A stretch of DNA of 64,000 nt from Rhodobacteraceae bacterium CCMM004 (GTDB taxonomy: Bacteria > Pseudomonadota > Alphaproteobacteria > Rhodobacterales > Rhodobacteraceae), in contig RZWH01000009.1 of NCBI GenBank assembly GCA_004005435.1, positions 1 through 64,000 of the forward strand. Reading direction: 5' to 3'. The first letter of the stretch is position 1, and each line of letters starts with the position of its first letter. Below are positions 18,473-26,975 of this stretch, piece after piece. The position numbers and the translations under genes were made by a program. Under the pieces are notes generated by a model that had not been told where the DNA came from, did not search any database, and worked only from the letters and a program-made list of their open reading frames with translations.

Positions 18473-19591
18473 ATGATGCTGAAAGTCCTGGGCCTCATTC
18501 TTGCGGCAATCGTTGTCGCGGCCGTGGCGCTGTTGCCCGGGCGGGCGGCGGCGCGGCGCGCAGATGACGCCGCCCGCCGGACATCCGCGTCCACGGAGGG
18601 GGCCACCACGGACCGGCGAAGGGGCCGCCCACGCCGACCTGCGGCGGCGCTCGGCGTCGTTGTGGCGCTCGGCCTCGTGCTGTGGGCTGTGCTGACCGGT
18701 CTCGCCGGTCGCGATGTGCGCGCGCGGCTCGACGTCATCGACGCGCAGCGGCAGTTCGGCGACACCGGCGCGGGCCTTGTGGAATACGCGGTTGCGGGCG
18801 ACGGGCCGCCCATTCTCGTCATTCACGGTGCCGGCGGCGGCTTCGATCAGGGCCTGATCTTTGCCGAGGCGTTCGTCGGCGACGGCTATCGCTGGATCGC
18901 GCCGTCGCGGTTCGGGTATCTCGGCAGTCCACTGCCCGAAGATGCGTCGACCTCGGCGCAGGCCGATGCCTTTGCGGCGCTGGCAGACCATTTGGGCCAC
19001 GACCGCGTCCACGTCTTGGGCGTGTCGGGCGGCGCGCCTCCGGCTCTGCAACTCGCGGCCCGCCACCCCGAGCGCGTCGGCAGCCTGATGCTCATCTCGC
19101 CTGCGCCGTTCACGCCCCATGGCGCGCCGGACGGCGCACGCTCGATCCCGTCCTGGCTCTACGAGGCGCTGTTCGGCAGCGACACGGTCTACTGGGGTCT
19201 GTCCAAGCTCGCGCCGGGTCGGCTGCGCGAAGCCTTCGACGCGCGCCCCGATCTGCTCGCCGACGTCCCGGAGGAAGAGCGTCGGCGGGTCGACCGGATC
19301 GTCGCGTCGTTCCTCCCGGCCTCGCACCGCGTCGATGGCATCCGCAACGAGGGCGCGGCCATCGCCCCGGACGCGTCCTACCCGCTACAGAACATCACCG
19401 CGCCGACCCTGATCGTGCATGCGCGCGACGACAGGATTAATCCCTTTGCCATCGGTGACGATCTGTCCCGGAAGATCGCGAAAGCCGAGATCCTGGAAAT
19501 CCCGCGGGGCGGTCATTTGCTTCTAGGGCATCACGCGGACATCCGGAGCCACGTGCGTGCGTTTTTAGGTGGCATTTCCGTTTCCGAATAG
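18473..19591 (+). CDS. Membrane-anchored alpha/beta hydrolase
   Basis: The 372-residue protein has two hydrophobic segments near the N-terminus (residues 3-24 and about 58-79) separated by a basic, Arg-rich stretch, so the hydrolase domain is probably held at the inner membrane. The core shows ILVIHGAGGGFDQG, the elbow VLGVSGGAPPALQL (Ser in GVSGG), LIVHARDDRINP and a catalytic His in PRGGHLLLGHH. It is transcribed away from the hydrolase pair. The ribosome binding site is weak and a second ATG follows at once. Substrate not known. Confidence 0.75.
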   Translation: MMLKVLGLILAAIVVAAVALLPGRAAARRADDAARRTSASTEGATTDRRRGRPRRPAAALGVVVALGLVLWAVLTGLAGRDVRARLDVIDAQRQFGDTGAGLVEYAVAGDGPPILVIHGAGGGFDQGLIFAEAFVGDGYRWIAPSRFGYLGSPLPEDASTSAQADAFAALADHLGHDRVHVLGVSGGAPPALQLAARHPERVGSLMLISPAPFTPHGAPDGARSIPSWLYEALFGSDTVYWGLSKLAPGRLREAFDARPDLLADVPEEERRRVDRIVASFLPASHRVDGIRNEGAAIAPDASYPLQNITAPTLIVHARDDRINPFAIGDDLSRKIAKAEILEIPRGGHLLLGHHADIRSHVRAFLGGISVSE

Positions 19592-20084
19592 TTCGATGCG
19601 ACCCTTGGCCAGGTTTTGCCGCCCGACACCCCCTGGGCCCGTTGCGGACCGCCGCGGGGTGCAGCGTCACAGTCGAACCCTCTCGGCGCCAGCGAGGCTC
19701 ATGGCCCATAGGTGTCATCGGGAACCGTGCCTGCAACTTGCGCCGAACGATCGCGGTGCCGACCTTCGCCGCGCCGGGCGAGACGCCCCGCATAACGCTC
19801 GGCCTGGTGCGCTAAGGGGCGCCATTCCGATCCGCATCGGTCGGGATCCGACCGGGCCCTCGGCGCTGGCAGCCGCATCTCGGCTGATCTGCGCATTGCG
19901 AAAGCCACGACTGAGGCCCATGACCGGGTGCCATCTCCGGCCGGGCGTTTGGCTCACATCATGTCGAACTCATTTGCGATGTGCCTGACAAAAGGGCGGC
20001 GTGGCCGACGTCCGCCGACGATATTTGAAGGGGGGAGACCTGATCTACGCTCATTGAGACAGACATATCAAAAGGATTTTCGAC
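19592..20084. other. Intergenic region without recognisable gene
   Basis: These 493 bases show no open frame with a familiar protein signature and no insertion-sequence end. The last 50 bases hold the promoter and the ribosome binding site AAAAGGA for the lipoprotein gene at 20085. Confidence 0.4.
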
Positions 20085-20357
20085 ATGAAGAGGTTGGCTA
20101 TAGTTCCGTTCCTCGCCCTGGGTGCGCTCGCTGCGTGCAACGAGGCGGAGATGGCCGCCCTGATCGACGATCCCGGCGCGTTCTCGTGTCGCGAACGCGG
20201 GGTCGCGCTGATGAACGTGCCGTTCGAGCAAACCGCGTCGGACCTGATGCGGACGAACATCTTCGGCATCAGCACCTACAGAGTGCGCGCCGGCGGACGC
20301 ACGTTCAGCTGTATCGTGAACTCCGACGGTCTGATCACGGGGTTCTCGCGGGTCTGA
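20085..20357 (+). CDS. Small lipoprotein of unknown function
   Basis: The 90-residue protein starts MKRLAIVPFLALGALAACNE, a signal peptide with a lipobox (LAAC, Cys18), so the mature part is likely an envelope lipoprotein. The mature domain of about 70 residues has two further cysteines (Cys35 and Cys76) and no family is recognised. AAAAGGA precedes the ATG. It stands alone in a poorly organised region. Confidence 0.7.
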   Translation: MKRLAIVPFLALGALAACNEAEMAALIDDPGAFSCRERGVALMNVPFEQTASDLMRTNIFGISTYRVRAGGRTFSCIVNSDGLITGFSRV

Positions 20358-20580
20358 ACGCGACGTGGAGATGCGGCGGCCCGACCGCCGCGTTGCCGGA
20401 CTCGGCCACGCGGATGCGGCCGAGGACGCTGTCCGGGACCGGCGGCTGCGTCAGCGAGACCCGATAGCGCGAGAGCCACGTCGCACGATGCTGCGCCACA
20501 ACGGCCACCAGGAGGGCGGCCAGCAGCGCGCCGACCGCAACTCCGACAAGAAACAGCTTTACCTCGGTCGTCCGGGCGTC
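20335..20580 (-). CDS. Possible small single-pass membrane protein, start unclear
   Basis: A minus-strand frame that ends at 20335 encodes VKLFLVGVAVGALLAALLVA, a clear membrane helix, followed by about 50 mostly polar residues. It begins near the stop of the lysozyme-inhibitor-like gene, but no ATG or GTG with a ribosome binding site is visible close to the helix; the only ATG is far upstream inside that gene. It may be real with an unusual start or may be a chance frame. Confidence 0.3.
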   Translation of the reverse strand, partial: DARTTEVKLFLVGVAVGALLAALLVAVVAQHRATWLSRYRVSLTQPPVPDSVLGRIRVAESGNAAVGPPHLHVAFRPARTP

Positions 20581-21205
20581 ATCCGGTCGGCTCTTCGACG
20601 CAGGAAAGCGCACCGCCGGCCGGGGTCTGGAAACTGGCCTCGTCGCCCTGGGTCCAGAACTCGAACCGCCCGTCCGCATAGTCCTGCGCGAACCGCGCGC
20701 CCGACCCCGATGGGACGCGGGCCAGGACCACGGCGTTGTCGCGCCACCTGAGCGACACGAGGGAGTCGGTGGTGTTGACGAAGACGGCCGAGACGAGGGC
20801 GTCGAGCCCGTCGCAGCGATAGGCGAAGGGGCCCAGCGCCGTGCCGGCGTCGTCGTCGCCGCGGCTGTCGGCGTATCCGGTGCGCAACTCGTCGATCCGC
20901 ATGGCGTAGGACTCGGCGACGCATCGCTCCAGCGGCACCGATGCCTTCCAGCAGTCGTCGCGCCCCTTGACCCAGCCGCGCTGGATCGCCCTGAGCTCGT
21001 TCAGGCGCGCCTGGTACATAGACGGCCCGTCGACGGCCAGGTCGTAGAGGCGTGACACCTCCAGATCGAGTTCGGCGAGCGCCGGGTTGGCGCACACGGC
21101 CTCTTCGGCCGAACTTTCCGCGGCAGCACAGTCAAAGCTGGGGTCGAGCGCCCATGCTGCCCCGGCGGGCAGACAGACGGCAAACGCAAGAATCGAAAGT
21201 CTCAT
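20579..21205 (-). CDS. Secreted LprI-MliC domain protein, likely lysozyme inhibitor
   Basis: The 208-residue protein has a Sec signal peptide (MRLSILAFAVCLPAGAAWA). An LprI-type domain follows, with paired cysteines (FDCAAAESSAEEAVC and later DDCWKASVPLERC). The C-terminal half (from about 125) has the MliC pattern YRCDGLDALVSAVF, then VLARVPSGSGARF, then ALSC. Both domains are known from inhibitors of host or competitor lysozymes in the periplasm. GGAGA precedes the ATG. The two-domain arrangement is worth noting; activity is inferred. Confidence 0.8.
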   Translation of the reverse strand: MRLSILAFAVCLPAGAAWALDPSFDCAAAESSAEEAVCANPALAELDLEVSRLYDLAVDGPSMYQARLNELRAIQRGWVKGRDDCWKASVPLERCVAESYAMRIDELRTGYADSRGDDDAGTALGPFAYRCDGLDALVSAVFVNTTDSLVSLRWRDNAVVLARVPSGSGARFAQDYADGRFEFWTQGDEASFQTPAGGALSCVEEPTG

Positions 21206-21217
21206 GGCAGGTCTCCG

Positions 21218-22078
21218 CTATGTGTGATGCCCCAAATCGCCCTTCTGCGGACGTCGCTGTCGCAGATACAGAAACACGCCGACCAGCAGCAGGCCATAGA
21301 TCGGCTCGAACCCGAGCAAGAGAAGCTGTGCAAGCCCGCCCCCGGACGCCGCGCCGGCGGCGGTCGCGCTGGTCGCCGTGGTCACGGCCGGTGCGACCTC
21401 GGCGATGATCGTCGAGGTAATCGCGACCACCCCGTCCCACGAGGCGTGCAGCAGGACGGCCGGCCAGATCGACCCGGTGAGGAGCATGACCGCGCCGTAG
21501 AGGAGCCCGCCCCCGGCGGCGTGCACGACCTGGAGCGTGGTGTCGCCCAGTGGCTGGCCTCCGATCCAGTTGACGTAGTGCATCGCGCCGAACAGCAGCG
21601 ACGACACGACCAGCGCGGCCAGCGTGGACATGCGCCGCTGCAACCCGTGAAAGAGGATGCCGCGGAACAGAACCTCCTCGAAAATCCCCACGAGAGCGAC
21701 GAACACGATCAGGGACAGCAAGGCCTGCCAGGCGGGGAAGGGGACGTCGGCGCCCACGCCGATCACGATGGCCACGAAGAGCAGCAAGGACGTGAACAGC
21801 AGCGGGGGCAGAATCCACCACAGGCGGCGGAGGCGCGGCAGGGTGCTGATGCGGGCAGCCGCGAACCAGCCTAGGACGGCAACGACGAAGAGAACCGAGA
21901 TCGCTAGACCCAGCTCGAACCTCAGTTGCGCGACCATGCTGGCGACAGAGGTTTCGGTTTCGCCGCCGCCAAAGGCGTCCGACTGCCCCAGGCCGGGCAC
22001 GGCGAGCACTAGGAAGTATGCGAACACGATACCGCAGGCGACCAGCGCCGGCCGGGTCTCTGCAAAGCGCCCGATCAT
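21218..22078 (-). CDS. CPBP-family intramembrane metalloprotease
   Basis: This 286-residue membrane protein has about eight hydrophobic segments. The CPBP (Abi/Rce1-like) motifs are visible: FEEVLFRGIL (the EExxxR motif), then FGAMHYVNW (second motif with His and Asn), then LLHASWDG (third motif with His). Start 22078 gives MIGRFAETRPALVACG directly before the first helix. Such proteases cleave within membranes and have been linked to protein maturation or bacteriocin immunity. It ends 12 bases before the start of the LprI-MliC gene and is in the same direction, so the two may be cotranscribed. Confidence 0.8.
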   Translation of the reverse strand: MIGRFAETRPALVACGIVFAYFLVLAVPGLGQSDAFGGGETETSVASMVAQLRFELGLAISVLFVVAVLGWFAAARISTLPRLRRLWWILPPLLFTSLLLFVAIVIGVGADVPFPAWQALLSLIVFVALVGIFEEVLFRGILFHGLQRRMSTLAALVVSSLLFGAMHYVNWIGGQPLGDTTLQVVHAAGGGLLYGAVMLLTGSIWPAVLLHASWDGVVAITSTIIAEVAPAVTTATSATAAGAASGGGLAQLLLLGFEPIYGLLLVGVFLYLRQRRPQKGDLGHHT

Positions 22079-22184
22079 GGGCGGCCATCCGGGTCCGGGT
22101 GGCTCCGGCCCAAGGGCGCCGACCGTCCTGGCGTGCCGGTCCTGCGCGCGACGGCACCGAGCGCGGCACCCCGGCGGCGGGCCG

Positions 22185-22797
22185 TCATTCCGCGGTCTCC
22201 GCAAGGGTCCGGACGGCGATGGTCAGTAGCTCCGCCACCTGCGCCAGCCGGTCGACATCTATCTTGTCTGCGGTGTCCCCCGGCGCATGATGGTCATCGT
22301 TCAGGCCGCCGGTCAGCACCATGATGGGCAAGACATTGGCCGCAAGAGAGACCTGATCCGAAGGCAGCCCGCCCTCGCCGCTGGCAATCTGCGCGCCGCT
22401 CGCAGCCATCACCGCAAGCGACGGCGTTTCCGGGACATCGAGAAGCTTCAGGCCCGCGTCCTCGGTCGCGCCCGCAAGCGCGTCCGCGATGGCGGGCCAG
22501 CAGTTCGCGCCACTGGCAAAGACAGCGTTGTCGAAGGCCGCGCCGTCGCCGAGGGGGCGGCCAATGGCGTCGATGTTCAGATCCGATCTCGAGGAGGCGT
22601 GCCGCAAGATAGCCCGCACTCGCCGATCCGTAGGCGGTCCCGATGCTCCGGCCCTGCACGTCGTCGCTGGCGAGAAAACCGAGATCCGATGCGACGCGCT
22701 CTTGCGGCGGGGCCGCGTTCGCGTCGGCCGCGACACCGACGATGAGGCAAAATACCCGGGCTGGAAACGAGTTGCCCAGGGAGGGGCGATCACGCAT
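22185..22797 (-). pseudogene. M28-family metallopeptidase pseudogene with internal deletion
   Basis: One frame carries a signal-peptide-like start at 22797 and the M28 N-terminal block DLGFLASDDVQGRSIGTAYG up to about 22600. The other frame resumes at LNIDAIGRPLGDGAAFDNAV and continues to the stop at 22185. The central part of the family, with the zinc ligands (HYD, DD, EE), is missing and the frame changes at the junction. The gene is dead. Confidence 0.7.
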
Positions 22798-23282
22798 CTC
22801 GTGACCGGCGTTCGAGCGCCGCGCTGTCGAGCAAACCAATACGCATCGTTAAAAACTCCGGGCCAATCGACACTGACGCCATTGCGGACAACTGAACTCC
22901 GCATCGACATGCATGCCCAACACCCTTCGCGCGCACCTAGTCTTGCCCCGCCACGCGTCAACACGACGGCTCGTCGACCCCGCCCCCGATCATGCAGCGG
23001 TGATCCTGACTGCGATCCGGGGCTGCTCTCCGGGGTCGTCCATCGGCCAATGGGGTCTCCGGCTCCGCAGCGGGGCCGTGGCAAGCGCCGAAAGGACTCC
23101 TTGTCGCCGACTGCGACCGTTCGCGGACCGCCAATGTCATCCGCGCGCTTACATTCGTCTGACCGGCTGCCGTTGTGGGACGCAGCCTATCTTTGTTGTC
23201 GGAGCGCCATGACCGCCACTCGGCATTGTGCAACGGGACGAGCGGTGGCTCTTGTGGGCGGGGCCCGTCCCGAGCGTGTGAA
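22798..23282. other. Intergenic region without recognisable gene
   Basis: About 485 bases between the dead peptidase and the terminator of the monooxygenase operon show no convincing protein or repeat. Short open frames here lack ribosome binding sites and family signatures. Confidence 0.4.
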
Positions 23283-23308
23283 ACGACACGCGCCGGAGCG
23301 CGTGTCGT
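23283..23308 (-). terminator. Terminator of the VOC-monooxygenase-DUF2783 operon
   Basis: ACGACACGCGC and GCGCGTGTCGT form a perfect 11-bp stem with a 4-base loop, followed on the minus strand by TTTCAC. It begins 6 bases after the DUF2783 stop, where a factor-independent terminator is expected. Confidence 0.7.
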
Positions 23309-23313
23309 GGTTC

Positions 23314-23496
23314 TCACTTGGCGGCCTCAATCGCCATTTTCAGGTCTGCGAGTGACCCGACCTGGTTGGCCAGGATCAAGACGAGACGCGCGTTCATGTC
23401 GTTGGCGTCTTCGTCGCTCAGGTCGCGCTGGGCGTCCGTGAGCAGTTCGTAGAAGTCGTCGGGGCTCTCGATATTGGGCTCGAAGGTCAGGCTCAT
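23314..23496 (-). CDS. DUF2783 protein, paired with FAD monooxygenase (copy 1)
   Basis: The 60-residue protein MSLTFEPNIESPDDFYELLT continues to LARLVLILANQVG-type helices (NARLVLILANQVGSLADLKM) and is a DUF2783 member. It overlaps the upstream monooxygenase gene as ATGA, so translation is coupled. A second DUF2783 gene at 32879-33064 follows a paralogous monooxygenase in the same way (ANHIG in place of ANQVG). Function is unknown. The tight pairing suggests a small partner or chaperone of the flavoenzyme. Confidence 0.8.
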   Translation of the reverse strand: MSLTFEPNIESPDDFYELLTDAQRDLSDEDANDMNARLVLILANQVGSLADLKMAIEAAK

Positions 23497-25106
23497 CGGA
23501 TCGCTCCTGCTGTCGCTCTGGAAATCGCGGCCTTCACGGCCTCCGCATCGAAGTTGCGCCACCGGGCGGCAACATGTTGATCGGGTCTGATGAGGTAGAG
23601 CGCGCCGCCCCCTGCATCGTATCGCGTGGACACGAGGCCGTCGGGATCGTCGAAGTCGGTGCCGAGCGCGATGAGCTTTGGGCTGAAGGCGCCTGCGTCG
23701 ACGGGCTCCGCCGCGACGCCGAGCGCGAGAAGCGCAAATCCCCCCGTGAGCAGGTCCAGAAACCAGCCCGGCCGTCCATCTACCGAGATCGGCGCGTCGG
23801 CGGCGCAGGTCCCTGGGCGCATCTTGCCGTTCCACTCCCCGTCGTCCGGGGTGTTGAGCGGGCTGTCCAGATACGGCGTCGGTGTCGACAGGCGGCCCGA
23901 GTTCACCAGGGGTCTGGCGAACGGCGCGGTCTTGGCAAGGCTCAGAACGGCGTTGCGAAACCGCTTCGAGGCGCCGTTCTTTGGGGTGATGAAGTCGGTC
24001 GAGCGCGTGGAGTTCAACAGGTTGTCGTCCGCGGCATAGGCCCGTTCCCCGTGATAGGTGTCGAGGAGCGCCAGCGGCGCGTCGCCCTTCACCACGGCGG
24101 CGAGTTTCCAGGACAGGTTGTCGATGTCTTGGACACCGGTGTTGGCCCCCCGCGCGCCGAACGGCGACACCTGGTGGGCGGCGTCCCCGGCAAACAGCAC
24201 GCGGCCGTGCCGGAACTGGTCGATCCGGCGGCAGGCGAACTGATAGACCGAGGCCCATTCCAGTTCGAACTCCACATCGTCGCCGATCATCGCCTTGACC
24301 CGCGGAATGATGTTTTCCGGGCGCTTCTCGACCTCGGGGTCGCTGTCCCAGCCGAGCTGGAAGTCGAGGCGCCAGACGTCGTCGGACTGCTTGTGCAGCA
24401 GCGCCGACTGCCCCCGGTGGAAGTCGGGGTCGAACCAGAACCAGCGCTCGGTGGGGAAATCCGCCTTCATGACGATGTCGGCGATGAGAAAGCGGTCCTG
24501 AAAGAACTGCCCGGTGAACTCGGCGCCCACCATCCGGCGGACGTCCGAGTTCGCTCCGTCGCAGGCCAGGAGCCAGCCGGCCTCCATCGTAAAGATCCCG
24601 TCCGGGGTTTCCACCGCCAGCTCGACATGGTCGTCGTGCTGGTGCAGCGAGACGACTTTGTGTTTCCAGCGCAGGTCGATGTGCGGGCTCTTTTCGCACG
24701 CCTCGACCATGTATTCTTCGAGGTAGTATTGCTGGAGGTTGATGAACGCCGGGATCTTGTGGCCGTCTTCGGGCAGCAGATCGAAGGTGTAGACCTCCTC
24801 GTCGCGCAGGAATACCCGGCCGAGTTTCCAGCCCACGCCTTTGTCGATCATGCGCGCGCCGACGCCCAGCCGGTCCCAGATCTCCAGCGGACGCTTGGCA
24901 TAGCAAACGGCGCGCGACCCCACGGACACCGTGTTGTTGTCGTCGAGCACCACGACGTTCAGCCCCTGCGCGGCAAAGTCCAGTGCCGCGGTCAGGCCGA
25001 CCGGCCCGGCCCCCACGACGATGACCGTGTGGCGCACGGGGTTCCCGGTCTTCTGCTCCTCCGACTGCACATAGGCAAACTCGGGAAAATCGTAGGTGTT
25101 CAGCAT
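23493..25106 (-). CDS. FAD-dependent aromatic monooxygenase (copy 1)
   Basis: The 537-residue protein is a class A flavoprotein hydroxylase. It has the N-terminal dinucleotide fold TVIVVGAGPVGLTAALDFAA (residues 26-45), the DG motif LLACDGANSDVRR, and the flavin ribityl block GDAAHQVSPFGARGANTGVQ. The C-terminal thioredoxin-like tail ends LIRPDQHVAARW. Start 25106 overlaps the VOC stop by one base. The paralogue at 31251-32876 is similar throughout. The best guess is ring hydroxylation that produces homogentisate or a related hydroquinone for the nearby hmg genes. Confidence 0.85.
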   Translation of the reverse strand: MLNTYDFPEFAYVQSEEQKTGNPVRHTVIVVGAGPVGLTAALDFAAQGLNVVVLDDNNTVSVGSRAVCYAKRPLEIWDRLGVGARMIDKGVGWKLGRVFLRDEEVYTFDLLPEDGHKIPAFINLQQYYLEEYMVEACEKSPHIDLRWKHKVVSLHQHDDHVELAVETPDGIFTMEAGWLLACDGANSDVRRMVGAEFTGQFFQDRFLIADIVMKADFPTERWFWFDPDFHRGQSALLHKQSDDVWRLDFQLGWDSDPEVEKRPENIIPRVKAMIGDDVEFELEWASVYQFACRRIDQFRHGRVLFAGDAAHQVSPFGARGANTGVQDIDNLSWKLAAVVKGDAPLALLDTYHGERAYAADDNLLNSTRSTDFITPKNGASKRFRNAVLSLAKTAPFARPLVNSGRLSTPTPYLDSPLNTPDDGEWNGKMRPGTCAADAPISVDGRPGWFLDLLTGGFALLALGVAAEPVDAGAFSPKLIALGTDFDDPDGLVSTRYDAGGGALYLIRPDQHVAARWRNFDAEAVKAAISRATAGAIR

Positions 25107-25663
25107 CACTCTTTCCCCAGTTCCTTGGCATGGAGCCAGGCGGCGTGCTGAGGCGCCTTCTTGGTGCGGGACCATTCCTCCAGCATGTCCCATTTGACGT
25201 CGTCCAGACGCTTGATCATCTCGGCCTCCTTCGGGTCGGGGCAGGCGAGTTCGACGCGGTGACCGTTGGGATCGAAGAAGTAGATGGAATGGAAGATCGA
25301 GTGGTCGGTGACCCCCAGAACCTCGACGCCCTGCGCCTCCAGATGCTCTTTGAACCCCAGCAGCGTCTCGCGATCCTTGACCTTGAACGCGATGTGCTGG
25401 ACCCAGATCGGCGTGTTCGGATCGCGGCCCATCTCTGGCTTGGTCGGCAGTTCGAAGAACGCGAGCACGTTGCCGTTCCCAGCGTCGAGGAAGAGATGCA
25501 TGTAGGGATCGGGTTCGTGGGTCGACGGAACCTTGTCCTCGGCGATCGCCAGCACGAAGTCCATGTTGAGCATCTTGGTGTAGAACTCCACCGTCTCCTT
25601 GGCGTCCTTGCAGCGGTAGGCGACGTGGTGGATCTGCTCCAGCTTCAGGGTTTGTGCGGTCAT
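25106..25663 (-). CDS. VOC-family (glyoxalase/dioxygenase superfamily) protein
   Basis: The 185-residue protein has one pair of beta-alpha-beta-beta-beta repeats. The putative metal ligands are His in IHHVAYRCKD, His in VQHIAFKVKD and Glu in FDPNGHRVELACP. Start 25663 is preceded by GGAGGAG. It is the first gene of a leftward operon with the FAD monooxygenase and DUF2783 genes. It could be a small extradiol dioxygenase, an isomerase or a detoxifying lyase for a pathway product. Sequence cannot settle which. Confidence 0.8.
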   Translation of the reverse strand: MTAQTLKLEQIHHVAYRCKDAKETVEFYTKMLNMDFVLAIAEDKVPSTHEPDPYMHLFLDAGNGNVLAFFELPTKPEMGRDPNTPIWVQHIAFKVKDRETLLGFKEHLEAQGVEVLGVTDHSIFHSIYFFDPNGHRVELACPDPKEAEMIKRLDDVKWDMLEEWSRTKKAPQHAAWLHAKELGKE

Positions 25664-25681
25664 CGTGATCTCCTCCAGAGT

Positions 25682-25697
25682 CGTTGCATTTGCAATG
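25682..25697. promoter_or_regulatory. MarR-type operator 1
   Basis: CGTTGCATTTGCAATG contains the perfect dyad TTGCA-TT-TGCAA, 19 bases upstream of the VOC start codon. It matches the shared CGTTGCA-N2-TGCAACG pattern found five times in the two control regions of the homogentisate genes. Confidence 0.65.
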
Positions 25698-25723
25698 ATT
25701 AGCATGGAGGTCGGCTGCGCAAT

Positions 25724-25737
25724 TTGATCTAGATCAA
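25724..25737. promoter_or_regulatory. FNR/FnrL box
   Basis: TTGATCTAGATCAA is an exact match to the FNR consensus TTGAT-N4-ATCAA and is fully palindromic. It lies 61 bases upstream of the VOC start, next to MarR-type operator 2. Oxygen-responsive control of an O2-using operon would make sense. Confidence 0.65.
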
Positions 25738-25739
25738 TT

Positions 25740-25755
25740 CGTTGCGCCTGCAACG
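25740..25755. promoter_or_regulatory. MarR-type operator 2
   Basis: CGTTGCGCCTGCAACG is a dyad with 6-bp perfect arms and differs from the consensus by one base. It starts 58 bases from operator 1 and three bases from the FNR box. Confidence 0.6.
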
Positions 25756-25850
25756 AGTTTTATGCTTGTTTGCAAGGCAGAACCGCGATCACTCGATGGA
25801 ACTTCGGGCGGGCCGCTCGTCAACAGGTTGTGGTCAAACCAAGATTTAGT

Positions 25851-25866
25851 TGTTACATTTGCAACG
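25851..25866. promoter_or_regulatory. MarR-type operator 3
   Basis: TGTTACATTTGCAACG matches the shared dyad at 14 of 16 positions. It ends 29 bases before the start codon of the MarR gene at 25896, so it may serve autoregulation. Confidence 0.55.
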
Positions 25867-25895
25867 ATACTTTGTTGCGCGTGAGAGGAAGACCG

Positions 25896-26351
25896 ATGGA
25901 CCTAGACACCTACTTCCCCTACCTGCTCGCCTCGTCAGCAGAATCGTTTTCCCGCAAATTGGTGGAGGTCTATGGGCGCACCTACGGGCTCTCCCGCGAG
26001 GAATGGCGCCTCTTGCTGCTGTTGGCCGATGCGGGCGAACTCACGTCGCTGGAGCTGGCCAAGCGGACGACGCTGGACAAGGTTCAGGTCAGCCGCGCCG
26101 CGACGCGGCTCCAGGAAAAGCGTCTGATCCTCCGATCCGTCGACAAGACCGATCGCCGGTTGCGGCTCTATACATGTACCGAGAAGGGGCAGGCGCTGTT
26201 CGCCGAGATGTTCCCTAAGGTCGAGACGTGCGCGGACGCGATACTCGGCAACATGGAGGCCGACGATCTGGCGGCTCTGACGCGCGGTTTGAAGGCTCTG
26301 CAAGCAGCCATCGACCAATACGCTCAGGACAAGCTGAAGCTGGCCAGTTGA
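25896..26351 (+). CDS. MarR-family transcriptional regulator 1
   Basis: The 151-residue protein is a winged-helix MarR regulator: ELTSLELAKRTTLDKVQVSR (helix-turn-helix) and RSVDKTDRRLRLYTCTEKGQ (wing with the DxR signature). Start 25896 follows GAGAGGAAG. It is divergent from the VOC-monooxygenase operon across a gap with three TTGCA-type dyads and an FNR box, and it is convergent with maiA with only 3 bases between the stops. It probably represses the leftward operon until an aromatic ligand binds. Confidence 0.85.
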   Translation: MDLDTYFPYLLASSAESFSRKLVEVYGRTYGLSREEWRLLLLLADAGELTSLELAKRTTLDKVQVSRAATRLQEKRLILRSVDKTDRRLRLYTCTEKGQALFAEMFPKVETCADAILGNMEADDLAALTRGLKALQAAIDQYAQDKLKLAS

Positions 26352-26354
26352 TCG

Positions 26355-26975
26355 CTATGGCTTAACCGTCGCGTCGGGGTGAGCGCGTTGGAATGCCGGA
26401 ATGGCGTCGAGCGTCTTGCGGATCGCGGAGATCCTGGGAAACTGCCGCAGATCCAGCCCCCAACGCTCTGCATTATACACCTGCGGCATGAGGCAAACGT
26501 CGGCCAGGGTCACCCCGTCGCCGTAGGAGAAGTCCGTCCCCTTGACCATCGCCTCGTAGGACGTCAGCCCCTTGGTGATGAAGTGCGACATCCACGCTTC
26601 CATCGAAATGCGGTGGTCGGACTGATCCACGGCCCATTTAACGACGTGCAGGTTGCACACGGGGTGCGTTTCCATCGCGATCGCGTATGACAATGCGCGC
26701 ACCTCGGCGCGCCCGATGGGCGTCGCGGGCAAGAGGCCCAGGTTTCGCGTTTCGTCCAGGTATTCGATCTGTGCCAGCGATTGCGTCAGGCTGTGGCCGT
26801 CCAGTTCCAGGACCGGCACCAGACCTTGCGGATTTCTGGCAAGATGGTCGTCCGACAGTTGTTCCGCGTTCAGGAGGTTGACGCTGTGGGTCGTCCAGTC
26901 CTCTCCCGCCAGCCCGAGGGCGATGCGGACGCGGTAGCTGGCCGAGGACCGCCAGTAGTCATAGAGTTTGATCAT
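26355..26975 (-). CDS. maiA: Maleylacetoacetate isomerase (zeta-class GST)
   Basis: The 206-residue protein is a zeta-class glutathione transferase that isomerises maleylacetoacetate to fumarylacetoacetate with glutathione. The signature SSASYRVRIAL (residues 10-20) includes the catalytic SSxS and RVRIAL motif. NPQGLVPVLELDG and the later thioredoxin-fold contact TQSLAQIEYLDE form the glutathione site. It overlaps the MarR 2 gene by 17 bases and shares its transcript. With hmgA and fahA it completes the homogentisate pathway. Confidence 0.9.
   Translation of the reverse strand: MIKLYDYWRSSASYRVRIALGLAGEDWTTHSVNLLNAEQLSDDHLARNPQGLVPVLELDGHSLTQSLAQIEYLDETRNLGLLPATPIGRAEVRALSYAIAMETHPVCNLHVVKWAVDQSDHRISMEAWMSHFITKGLTSYEAMVKGTDFSYGDGVTLADVCLMPQVYNAERWGLDLRQFPRISAIRKTLDAIPAFQRAHPDATVKP

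Noticed and set aside
22798-23282. Short open frames between the dead peptidase and the DUF2783 operon
   Set aside because: They lack ribosome binding sites and family signatures and overlap one another on both strands.
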